From: Lytechinus pictus | Lineage: Eukaryota; Echinodermata; Echinoidea; Temnopleuroida; Toxopneustidae | NCBI RefSeq assembly: GCF_037042905.1 | Contig: NC_087258.1 | Span: 10,839,501 to 10,903,500 of the forward strand | Reading direction: 5' to 3' | Length of the DNA: 64,000 nucleotides | Shown: positions 23,211-36,100 of the stretch, one piece after another | Position numbering within the stretch: the stretch's first letter is position 1 | How the letters are laid out: each line of letters begins with the position of its first letter | Notes under the pieces: model-generated | What the model was told of the DNA's origin: nothing | Database searches by the model: none | Seen by the model: the letters and a program-made list of their open reading frames with translations, nothing else | Translations under genes and position numbers: made by a program

Positions 23211-23747
23211 AACTTGGATATTTTTAGTGCCCTTTTTTATCTTTTCATTTTGTGCTGTAATATCAAAATGTGTTTTTTTTTTAAGTGACCTTACCATAAT
23301 ATAAGTATTTTAGGCCTATATTATCATTTCCATGTGCAAAAAATTAGCTCTGATGGCTGAAATACCTTCCCTCAGATTCTGGAAGATGCTTTCACTTCTA
23401 TAGGTCCCAGCAATGGTTTATTTCCAATTCGTCTAATAATGCCAATTCGTCCAATTGCCAACTCGTCGACTATCATTTGGTCTACCATCAGTTTACCTGA
23501 TTCATGTGTGTTAGGGCTGAGCTTATCAGAAGGGTTGCACTTCCCATGTTTTACCATTGCCGATTTTATGATAGCCTACAGTACTGTATTTTAAGATTGA
23601 CCCTCACAAATATTTATGATGTGAAATAGTCAACTAAATTTTGCTTTAGAAAAAAACTATTGCCAACAAAAACATGGTTGCCCTCTTTGAAATTACAGTA
23701 TTACATACATGTTCATAACTTGATTTTTTTTCTTTCTTTTCTTTCAG

Positions 23748-23950
23748 GTTTCCCCCGATTGGCATTGACCAAGATGGACATCTAAATGATCTAATTTGCT
23801 TACTGCACATTGAGGAGCTCATTGCAACAATGTGAATTAAGCATTGAATATAAAAAAACAAGTGTTCTGCCTTACACCTTATGTGCCCTCTTTAAAGCAC
23901 CTTGAATTATTTGAAGTTAACGTATACGTGACTGTGAAAACTATGCCATA
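23748..23950 (+). promoter_or_regulatory. VEPH1: VEPH1 5' leader with five minimal upstream ORFs
   Basis: A long pyrimidine tract (TTTTCTTTCTTTTCTTTCAG) ends at 23747, so the exon holding the start codon begins at 23748. Five ATGs precede the main one, each closed quickly: 23774-23785 (3 sense codons), 23786-23794 (2), 23830-23835 (1), 23881-23895 (4) and 23943-23951 (2). The last stop overlaps the main start as TAATG. Confidence 0.75.
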
Positions 23951-24159
23951 ATGCATGAACTATTCAGCCAAGTGCTGTCACGGAGAGATCTCTCCCGGGC
24001 CGGAGACCTCTTCTCTGTACCGGACTCGGATATTGTCCACGACCTGTCTGCCGCCCTGTACTGCATTCAAGAGATAGCCTCTTCTGAGAATTATGTAAGG
24101 AGCGACAATGACCAAGCCGTTGTGGAGATATGTATCACGAGAGTTACAACGGCAATCAG
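23951..24159 (+). CDS. VEPH1: VEPH1 coding exon 1
   Basis: Encodes residues 1-70 from ATG at 23951; donor GTAACT. The start is fixed by the family-typical N-terminus MHELF followed by [11 protein letters not shown] second ATG at 23955 is out of frame. Confidence 0.95.
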
Positions 24160-27100
24160 GTAACTTCTAATAAAGGTTATTTTGAAAACAGCGGTGAAGT
24201 GGGTGACCCTGATATTTTTCTATTTTCTTTTTTTACATAGGCCCGTGTAAGGGCCCGTGTTTAAGTCAGGTTTAAGTTAGATCATGGTCTAACTCTGTGC
24301 TAAAATTATGGAAAGCCAAAAATTGTATGTTTCGTATACTGTGCTCTTTCCTAACTTGTGAATGGTAAAAAAGCTGTCTTATTTGTCCTTCCGAAACAGT
24401 TAAGAATGATTTAAAAGAAAAATTTGCTGATACATTGAAATTCTACTGTTAGAGATTTATGCCACTATTGGCTATCCATAGTTAAACCACAACTTTAAAC
24501 CAGAGTTTAAATTGAACCCGAGTTTAGGATATGGGCCATAGAGTTTGGTGTATTTTGGCAGGTATCCTGCTAAGCGTTTTTGTTGCTTTCCTGCATTCTC
24601 CATTGTTTTGTGTGTGATGAATTGAGAGGATAAGCCATGAAATGATGCTTGAAGAATTCCTGCTGAAAAACACAGCAGACGTTAATACTGAGGTAAAGTT
24701 CTATAAAGTCAAGCTAGGTTTATTGGCTGAAATATTGGTGGTCTCTAGAAAGTGGATCGACAATACAGCAATATTTTGTGCTCATCTTAATGGCCGAATT
24801 GAGTTGAACCTTAAAAATGGTTTCTCATTATACAGGAGCCCATGTTGTGTGTAATTGTATCCTTGAAAGCCTAGAAAAGTCTGAAATGAATGAAAAAAGC
24901 TGACCAAATTCTTCATTGGACATATAATTTTGTTTTTATTATTATTATTCTGTTAAAATGAACGACAGTGTATCCTGGATTTGCATCATTCTTTTATTCA
25001 ATTATAAGCAGCTGAATCGCTGATTTGATTATGAATTCTGGACAAAGTTACTGACTTCCTGTAAAGGTAAAAGAAATTAGTTGCAACTTGCAACAAACAA
25101 TTATTCAGGAGAAAGTCTTTAAAATTGATGTTAATTACCACCATATTATCATAGATCTGGTACATTGGAGCAAACTTATCTTCGTGAAATCATGAAATCT
25201 CGGCTAAAAACCGATAATTCTGATGATCACTAACACAAAAAGGCTTATGTGGGATAGTGTATTAATGTTGCTTGGAAAAGTACCCAACAATTTTATGGAA
25301 TTCCATGCTTATTTTGCTCATTTCTCGGCAATTACAGTTTTTCCCAGAGCTATTTTGCTCATATTTTTTATTTATAACTTAGGTGGTCATGTTATTAGAT
25401 TCTGTTCGAACTAATTTTGAGGCATTTATCTGTAATTTGTGCTCCATGTTTCCAGGGATACTGGATCGATCGAAGAGCATGTAGAGGCGCTCGTTTCTCT
25501 ATGGCAGTCATGCCTTCATCACAATCTCAAACTGACCATGAGAGATGAAGACCCTCCCCATGCGAAGATTGCCTCTGACATCATGAGCTGCTTGTTTATG
25601 GTAAGCCAGGGCACTGGGGATGGTTGGGGAATTTTTTGCAGTACGATGGATATTTTTTTTTCTCTTGTATTTATTGCTATTTATCTCTTGTAGTGAATCA
25701 AATTTCAATTACAAGGGTACCTTTCTTTCTTACAAATACCTACATGTATGGCTTCATATTATTTTTTTACTGAATAGAGGAAAGAAAATCATGCATGGGC
25801 GAAAGGCTACATGTATGTTTGGCAAAATATATTCATTGGATTCTACATATATGTACATCGAGACAAATTTTCTAATTTCATTCCAAACTACTTGTACATT
25901 TATTTTTATCTTTGAATAAATGAAACCAATACTTTTGACAAATTTGTGATACATTTGGTTGTTCAAAGATTTTTAAAATATATATCATGGTGTTAAAAAA
26001 TACACAGTAATACATGCACCTTTATGAATGTTGGCTATATGGTGCAATATATCTTGGTTGCAATGTTACTAATTCCAGCACCAAGACTCAAATGGTAGCC
26101 CCTATGATCATAAAAGCAATTTTCTCTAATTTTAGCCCTTGATTTTCTGCTTTTATTCAAACAATTTAGTTAAAGTACAGTAACTTGGAGGTATTGTCTG
26201 CAAAATTCTCCCAGAACCAAATGATCGGCTAATCTCAAATCTCATTAATTCCGCTATTCAGCAAAACTATGGCAAGCGCAGTGTGATGGAATTGGCTCTT
26301 CCGGTAGCGATACGGTTTCTGCGGCATGGGAACCGAGATCTGATCAGGAACGTGTCGAGCTATCTTGCCCTGGCTGCCATAGAGAATGCACATCTGCTAG
26401 CTGAACATTGCAGAGCCATCATTCAAAGCATCACACAAGGTAAACCACTACGAGAGCTGCATTGTGTTGAGATATACATTAGAATATTGTGACCTGAAAA
26501 CAAATAAATGCAGGGAATAATTATTGGCCTTGTAGATTTTTGTGCCCTTTTTTCCCATTGTAGCTGTAAATTAGAAATAATGTGTCCTATTAAAAATGGG
26601 ACTTACCCTAAGATTATTGTAAATAAAGTGCCGTGAGCTCAAAATCCATGTGAATTTGCCGCTTAAGAAATACTCTGTATTATTATTAGTCCCGTAGTAG
26701 CAGTATTACTAAAAATCTCTATCTCTCTGTCTACAGTTATTCAGTTAATAGAGAATGAGACATGAGCTTTCAACTTTCCTTTTTGATTTTTGAATGAAAT
26801 TTTTGATACTCTCACATGTTGTTCCCCCTCTCCCAGGCAATAGATCCTTGACCCGTATCCTGCCCCAGATCTATACCGAAGACCCCGGTCCTATCGAGGA
26901 TTGTCTACCAGACCTGGTCTCCATCCTACCCGGCTGCGATGAGAACGAGAAGTCCAACATCCTCCAACTCATGGCGCTCATGGCAAAAAGAAAACCAAAA
27001 GTAAGTTCAATTAACCCATTGCCTACTGGAACTGAGTGCTCCCTGTACAAAGTCTGTGAAACTAACAGATTTTAGTAGTCAATGGATTAATTAAGGCCAT

Positions 27101-30100
27101 GTCCTCCCCAATAATAAGCTTACTGAGGGATGTTTCATCAACTTCTGACATCAGAAAAGTTGTCAGATCTGACAATTTTCCTTGGTTTTGAGTGGCTGAG
27201 AACGAGAAGCACATATGTCTATTACTATCATAACTGCTAGATATTGACAAATTACCAGTGCTGAAAACTGTCATAAAATGGCTAGGTGTAGTCTGCTGGC
27301 ACGGACTAGTTTATAAAAACTTGCTGTTTCAATTGAGCAAAGGGGCCTTCTGTACACATGCCATTGAAGGCTGTGAATCCAGATCACTTAACTCATTTGA
27401 AGGGTTTGCACACTTGACTAGGCTAGGTGTGCATCATTTAAAATAAGTATAAAAAAGTTACATAAGTATTAATGTTTCCGTCTTTATTTCCTTACACAGA
27501 TTCTAAAGGATTATGTCCCAGTCCTAGTGGCCAACCTGAACAACCCTACAACCTCCCAGACGGTGCTCTCAGCCCTTGTCGACATCGCATCCATCGACCC
27601 CGCCCCGTTCACGCTATGCCTCGCCCAGCTGCAGGCGGGGATCAGGAGACAGCCTGCATTGCTCTCCATGGCTGGCAAGATCTTTGGTGCCGTGGGCAGA
27701 CTAAGTCCTGTGAGTTTTACCTTTGCTCTGTTGAGGAAGACAGTAATCTGGATAAAATTTATAATTCATGCCCTGGGTCCCGTAACACAAAGATTAGCGA
27801 TTAATTGCTATTGAAGTGACCTCTCAACATCATCGTTGCATGTGCATTATGCTCAGTAGACTGACTAGGAACCAATAAGAATTGTTCTTTCAAATTTGTG
27901 ATTAATCGCTATTATTTGTGTTATGAGACCCTTGTCTTTGTATGAATGAAAATAGATAGTTTATAGCTACTTTGCAGTAGTTTGTTTAAAAAAAACCTAA
28001 ATCTTGTCGTAATAGTAGTGGGTTATCATAGTCAGTTTTGTAAACGTGGTCCTGTTGCTGTGATTGGATTCTGGTGCAATGATTAAAAAATAAATGAAAA
28101 ATCTAATATGGTTGAAATGTGAAATTTCCCATTTAATATCAACATTTTCACATGATATTAACTTGCAAACTTTAAATGAAGGAAATTGAATTATGGAAAG
28201 ATTGTTTGAGTTATAGATTTCAGTGTAGGCCCCTATATTTGTTTACAGCTTCGCCTCTCATGAGGGCTTCGTGTAAAGTTATAACTTAAAATATTGCATC
28301 CCAATGACTGGATTATATAATGTCTCAATAGAATTGAGAGATCCTGCATGGAAATAATTTTTCCATAGTTTGATTCCATTCATTTAAGGTTTTAAATTTT
28401 ATCTCATGAAAAAAAGAAAATGTATATACAGAATATGAAAAGTGAAATTTAGTAAACAAAAGTATTCTCAGAGGATGTTAAAATTATTGTATTCATATGA
28501 TCCTATCCTTAGGAAGCTGGTGAGGCGTGTATCGAGTTCCTGGTCCAGGAACTATCCTGCGTGGACCAGACTGCTCTACCAGCCATCCTTATCGAGATCA
28601 AGAGCATTGGGGACCGTCATAAGGGTATCCTAGGCCCGTACATTCAGGAGATCAGCATGCAGAGCCAAAGCAACTCCACGGCGGCTAGGATGATCGTACA
28701 ACAGCTACAGAGAGACACAGTCAGCAGGTAACGATAAAGGCCCCTATTCTTGGGAGCCTTACATCAACATTTTTGTCTGACAGGTTGTCAGATCAGGGGC
28801 CCGTTGCAGAAAGGGTTGCAATCAAACGCAACTCAAAAAATCTTGCGCAACTTGATTTTCAGCCAATGAAGCACCCGTATTCGGGACTTGCGCTTGACAT
28901 TTTGCCTTGCGTTTAAACGCAACTCTTTCTGCAACAGGCCCTTGACAACTTTTCCTTAATTTTGATTTGCTGAGAGGCACTGTTACTCTGGTTTTAAATA
29001 GGATGGATAAAACTACTGCCAAGTCCTTCGTTTAATAGTCACTTCGCCTGATGGTATTTCATCGAAATAGCCAGTTCGTCCAATATCATTTCATCCAATA
29101 GCCATTTCACCTAGTAGGCAGATGAGCCAATGGCCACTTTGTCTAATAGCTACCTCATCTTTAGATGATGTTATTAGAATAACCATTTTGTCCAATAGCC
29201 AGTTGGTCTAACTTCAGTTGGTCAAATTGCCAGTTGGTCTAATTGCCATTTGGTCCAATACCCGCTTAGTCCAATTGACTGTTAATAAAGGCAGAGGGCG
29301 TAAATTAATATAAGGCCATAGACATCGTTCCTATGTATTGAGTGTTATATAAAACTGAAATATTATTTATATTATATTATGACATTTTTATTCCTTAACA
29401 GTGAGCATGGGCTCCACAGACCAGTCAGTATGATCGAACCGAGACATTTATCACAGGACAATAGGCCATTCAGTGCCACCAATATCAGCCAAATGTCAGA
29501 AGAGAGGAAGAAACTGTATCGCAAAGCGCAAGGGCGCCCCCACACCCGCAGCGACATGCAAGGTTCCTTGCAGCCTTTGCGGCATCCAGGACACTCCTAT
29601 TCAGAACAGGCCCTGCACCTTCACCACACACCGCTTGGCGTGGGACGTGTCAACTCAAACAGTCTCGGTGTCCTAGAGATGGCGGGCAGAAGCGAGAGCA
29701 AGGGGAGTGTGCAATCGGGTGCGAGCGGAACAGCTTTGAGGTCGGGGACTCGCAAACAGACCACAACATCGCCGACGAGGAAGTCAGAGTTTGAGCGCAA
29801 GATAAACAGCAGGCAGCATCGCTCCAGCAAAGGAAACTTGAATCTCCATGTCTCGTTGGCAGCGTCTTCGGAGAATGAAAGTGCAACATCACCGACGTCT
29901 CCTCCGACATCTTCTGCCCAAACTCATATCGAGGCAAACGGTAATTCCACGTCAACGCATGCAAGTTCCCTGCAAGGGAGAGTTTCGCCGTCAAGCCCGA
30001 CATTGCAGTCGCCGACGTCGCAGACTTCATCAGGCATCGGCGACGGCTCGCGGTTGAGTGTGGGAATGTCCATGACAGGTAGTGGGAGTAATCGAGATAG

Positions 30101-33100
30101 CAGCTTGCAGCAGTACCTGTTTAAAAGACAAAGAGAAATGAGTAGTTATATGGATTCTATCAAAGACAGGATTCCGATCCCAGAAGAATGCACAGTGCAA
30201 GGTCAGTCTATCAGATATCTATTGCTTTGATGAAACAATGATGAAGATGATGGTGGTAATTATAATGATGATGATATTGATAATTATGATGATATTAATG
30301 AGGATGATGATATTGATGAGGATGATGATGGTGATATTGATAATGATGATTATACTGATGATGGTGATGGTGATGTTATTGATATAAATAGTGATGATGG
30401 TGATGATGATGATGATGGCAATGTTAATTATGATGATGGTGGTGATGTTGATGACGATGATGATGATGATGATGATGGTGATGATGGTGATGTTGATGAT
30501 GATGATGGTGATGATGATAATGATGGTAATGATGTAATGATGATGATGATGTCTGAACAAAACTAAATATACCTTTACATTAATAATACCTATAATAATT
30601 AATATATCACCATTTTCTCCCTCAGAGGATATTAGGAACAGACCGGTAGGGAAGCTGGACTTCTACTGCTCATTAAAAGAACCTCATTGTCTCTACAGCA
30701 CGCTGCCATTCTCCATGGAAACCAAACAAATATTGCCATGGATACATCTCAAATATCTACATCTCCAAGTAAGAATTGATCGCCCACACCCCAATTTAAT
30801 CTCAATCCAAATCTCAATCTCAGTCTCGGTATCAATGCTATTTCAATCTTGATTTTAATCTCAATCTCAATTTCATCATTCTTAATCTAAATCTCAATAT
30901 CAAACACAATACCAATCTCAATATCAATATCATTCTCAATCCAAAAATCAGTATTGATCTCAATATAAATCTCATTCTCAGTATCAAACGCAATATCAAT
31001 CTTAACCCTAATTCTCCCGGGGGGGGGGGGGGGGCCATAATGCCCCCCCCCTCGACAATTTACGCGATATATCTGCTGCGCAAAATTTTTTGACCTCACC
31101 GCTCACTGACTTTTTACTTTCAAGTCTCGCGCAAATTTTGAGACCAAATTTGTGATGCCCGGGTACGCGGTTACGACATTACGCAACATTATGTAAGTGC
31201 ATGTCAGACCCAAAATTGCTCATAAATGTGATTTCTTGTACAAATCCAATGCAAATTGTGTATTTAGCCAAAACTCATAAATGTATCATTATATCTACTT
31301 TTCCTGAATAAACGTAATTAATTTTGCCTTGTTTATGATCAGAATTAAGTCTGGAACGATTTCCATCGAAAAAACAATAAAAAAACAAAAAGTAAAAAAG
31401 CAAAGAAATACATAAGAAATTAAAAATACAATAAAATACCAGAATTTTTTCATTCACAATTGTTAGGAATGCTATAAAGAACATTTTCACAAAAAAATAG
31501 CATTCTAGGAGCTTTATTTAGTGAATCAGAGCAAAAAGTATGATTTCATGAATAAATTAGCTTAATTAATTCATATAAAATAAAAATATATGAATTGAGT
31601 GAAATTTACCAATGCAACTGCGTAGATTACGTCATTCTCTATCATCATGCAAATTTTCGTTGTGATCGCACAATCCGCGGCTGAGATTTTTTCCCCCTGG
31701 GAATGACAAGAATCAAAATACCCCGAGAGATTTAGGGTTAATCTCAATCTTAATATCTTTTTCAATCTCTGTCCAAATCTGAATTATCTGAATCATATTA
31801 CCGGTGTGTTGGCTCAGTTGGTAGAGCGGCTGTCCCTCAACTGGGAGGTCTGGAGTTCAAACCCGACCACGTCAGACCAAAAGATGTTAAAAGATGGGAG
31901 TTGCTGCTACCCTGTTTGGCGTTCAACGATTAAAGGGATAGAGCCTCGTCGATCTGGCGTTGCACAGCGGCTGCCAGGCCCAAAATCAATTGGGCAAAGC
32001 AAATTTCCAGAGTATTTCATTTCATGTAATTTTGGAAAATAAAATATGAATTATTATTATTATTTTAATCTGAATCTGCTTGTATAACAGGCTACATCTC
32101 CTACCCCGGTATCGCTGGACGATAACGCCGTACAGAGCCTCAAGATGAGCTGGGAGAAGCAGAAGACGATCGGAGGTCACATGACCTTCCTCAAACTCAT
32201 CACGCAAAACTTCCCCCAAGCGAAGGTGAGTTACCTGCTCGAGAAATATCCAGTGTGCATCGTGGTTGATTTTCACCCTCCACGCAGCCCAAATCAACTA
32301 CTGAAATACTGAATACCCCTAAAAAATTACTGTTGGAGAGGTGCCTCAACTCCCCCATGTGAAATGATTTAGTGTTCTATGTATGGCAAATTAACACCAT
32401 GCCTTGACATTAGGACCAGTTTTCATAAAGGTTTTTTTTCTTATTTCAGTTACTATGAAATCAATTTCATTTCTTCCATCTCTTACAGGTATGGCAAAGG
32501 CTGATAGCAACTATGTTGATCCAGTTGCCATGATATGTTTACGTATAATACTGATATCATTTCTTATGTTTATCATTCATAGATAACAAGATGACTTTAC
32601 CTGTTCATCTACCCATTTCACCCTTTTCATTAAAAAAACCCGTATTGATTTTGATAAGGAAATAATTCAATTTCAATTTTTTATCCGTCTTAGGTGCAGC
32701 AAGGGCTGATAAGGCAGCTTTGCCGAGCTAGTTACTATGATATGTTCACCTACAATGCCAAGACGTGTAACTGGACATGTTTTCTATGTAGCAGTCCAAA
32801 TAAAATGGGTAAGTGCAACAGCAAGAGGTGTATAGATATTCAATTGGTCTACTAACAGTTGGTCTACTTTTCGGATAGTCTAATTCCACATGGACTAAAC
32901 CCATTTGGTCTACCATTAGTGTGGCCTAATTGCTGTTTGGACTGCTCTTCACTTGGTCTTATGGCCATGGAGTGGTATTTTGATAATGAAGCCTAGGTTT
33001 AACCCTAGTCTAAACTAGAATTTTAAACCAAAGATATTACAAGGGGAAGATCGGACAGTACATAGACCGCGCAATGAAACGTTCGGGAAGAGCGCCCTAC

Positions 33101-36100
33101 AGCGTTGAGTAAGTAAAGACCCGTTTTTACCTTTGCGTATCGCAAGATGGTTGTGTACAAAACATATGAGAGAAATGGTGAAGGGTTGAAATTTTTACAT
33201 TAAAAATTTTTTTCATTCAATTTTTTTTCCTCAATTAAGGATGAATATATTTCAGAGATTTCTGGGTAATAAAAGGTGGAATTATTACCATGCACCACCC
33301 TTGAGCCCTCTCCAAAATCCCCTCTCTCATTTTCCCCATATATTTTATACACACCTGTATGCCGATGTGCGATGGTTTACTTACTCAATGCTAGTGGGCG
33401 TCCTTCCCCATTTATCGAGCGTTTTGGAGTGTTTCAAAAAATCGCCGAAGTGTCCGATCTTCCCCTTGTAGTATCTTTGTTTAAACCACGTTTCTATGGA
33501 ATGCTGGGTTTCATATTTATTCCAAATTCATGCCAACTATAATGTACCATTAAAATTCACTGTATTTTTCCCATTCTTCACATTTCACGCCCCAATTATT
33601 TATTTTATTTTTTGCAGCAGGATAAGAATATTTTGTACTCAGTGAACGAGTTGACATATGGCACTCCGCCATAAAAGTGTAATCTAAGTCAACCTACCAG
33701 AATACCACCCTACAGTCTAATTGTCATTAAGTCTAACGCCTGGTTGGTCTTATTCCCGCTTCGGCTACTGTAATAGTTTATTTAAATGTCAAGTCCACCC
33801 CAGAAAAATATTGATTTTAATAAAAAGAGAAAAATCAAACTGGCGTAATGCTGAAAATTTCATCAAAATCGGATGTAAAATAAGAAAAGTTATGCACAAC
33901 TTTAGTGACATGCAAATGAGACAGATGATGATGTCCCTCACTATTTTTTTTATTTATTTTTTTATTTTGCAATATTTCATTTTTTTTACAAATTTGACAA
34001 TAAGGACCAACTTGACTGAACCATATAGTATTGAACAATGATAATTCCACATGTTCAGGGAGGTATTAATAGTTGTTTCACTTGACGATGAGGGGAAAAT
34101 TAGAATATTTCATGTAAGAAAATACAAAAGAAATAGTGAGTGGATGACGTCATCAGTCTCCTCATTTGCATACCGACCAGGATGTGCATACATCTGTTTT
34201 GTGTAATTTAAGCGAAACTTTAAAATATAACTTTCTTATTTTACATCCGATTTTGATGAAATATTCCGTGTTATGCTTGTTGAATTTTTCTCTTCTTTTC
34301 AAATCAACTTTTTTTGGGGTGGACTTGTCCTTAAACCATATAGACTAAGGGGATGTTGTGAGAAAATATTTTAATCAATTGCAATTTTCTGTTGCAATCT
34401 TACAATTGATATATCACTTGTAGCTGTTGCAAATCATTTTACACCAGGGGGGTATTTCACAAAGAATTAAGTATGACTTAGGTCGCACCTAAATGCCGAC
34501 GCGTACATGATATACAATGCCCAATCTTATTGATCAATACGCAGTAGTGCGCATCCTCTTGGCATGATCTGACCAATACTGCCATGCCTTTTATACTGCT
34601 CGCAACTAGACATTTAAGTGCGACTCTAAGTTATACTTAAAGGGGAATCCAGCCTTGGCCATAACATGTTGTGTTGGGAAGGAGAAAAATAAATTAAACA
34701 GAATGGTGAAAGTTTAAAAGAAATCGGACAAGCAATAAGAAAGTTATAGCTGCTTTAAAATTGAGATCACTGATACTATGTAGATTTCAAATTGGCAGCT
34801 GGGTAAGTAAATTATGACAAGGGGCAAGGACAACTTTCCCATAGGCCATGTATTTTATTATCAGGGATTTGTGGTTTTATCCTAAGTACCCATTTCCCTG
34901 GGGCAGTAATCTAAATATAACCCAGGTAGTATATTGTTTTATGTCCTCATGAAAGAAAATTATAATTTTAAATAAAACTTTTGGGAAAAATGACATTTAA
35001 GCCATCATATGTATCGGAGTACATGGAAGAGTAGTCCTTGCCTTACATCACTATGACATCCCATATGCGGCCAATTTGAAGTGTCCATGGGTATAGTGAT
35101 TACCAATATTTACAACTTTTGAAAATTCATAACTTTTTTGTTGTTTGTCCAATATTTTTCAAACTTTCACCTATCAATAACTTGTCTGATTTTTCTTTTC
35201 CTTATAAAAACACGTTTTCATTTGGGTTGGATTCCCCTTTAAATCTTTGTGAAACACCCCCCTGTTGCTGCAAGAAGCATCCTTATGATTGTTTTGAAGA
35301 CCCCTAAAGGGTGATTCCATACATGTCGTTCGAGGCATTTCGACAACAATTTCTAGTCTCTTAGCTGAATGCTTGAGCAATGAAATTTTCTTTTTTTGTC
35401 AATGATAAAGTTATAGTGGGTAGTCGTGTGAAAAAAATGATAATCAACAAAAATGTTTGATTATGGGTGAATTAGAGGTGAAAATGTTGTGTGTCGTAAG
35501 GGACTCAGAAATGTCCCGTACGACACGCAACATTTTCGCCTCTAATTCACCCATGGACGACCTATTTTTTATGGTTGCCATTTCTTACATGACTACCCAG
35601 TAGTACTTTATTATTACCACCAAAAAAAGTTGATGTTCCTCGTTTGTTTGGACAGCAGGTTAAAAAACGTTGTGAAAGTGGCTGATTTTTCTAGCATGGA
35701 ATCGCCCTAAATTGATTTGTAATTGCATTGTAAGTTACTTACAATGCAATTACAATTAGTGGCGTTAGACCAAGTGGATGTTAGAAGAAATGGGTGTTGC
35801 CTAACTGGAAATTGACTGATGAAAGTCTTCCTCCATAATAAACTCTCTTTGAAATTTATTTTGGGATTAAATGACTGTCATATGAGTTACATGTATATTT
35901 ATATGTTTGGTTTTTTTTCAAGACACCGTCACAAATGTACAAATTCCTGAAAATAAAGTTACCATAACTTTGCATAATGTCAGTCTGTTTCCTTGATTGC
36001 AAAAACAATAGATGAACATTCTATTACATAACATGCTGATATAAAAATACATGAACATATGCATTTACTTGAAATGAGCCGACAAAATGACATATTACTG

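Noticed and set aside
25620..25919. 99-codon frame after VEPH1 exon 2
   Set aside because: Intronic, with no splice sites or family match.
30219..30560. 113-codon Ile-rich minus-strand frame
   Set aside because: (GAT)n repeat in VEPH1 intron 7.
31803..31880. Functional tRNA gene
   Set aside because: A and B boxes are present, but the acceptor arm does not pair and a SINE body with (TTA)n tail follows.
33241..33542. Two 76-88 codon frames
   Set aside because: Inside an inverted-repeat element in VEPH1 intron 10; no family resemblance.
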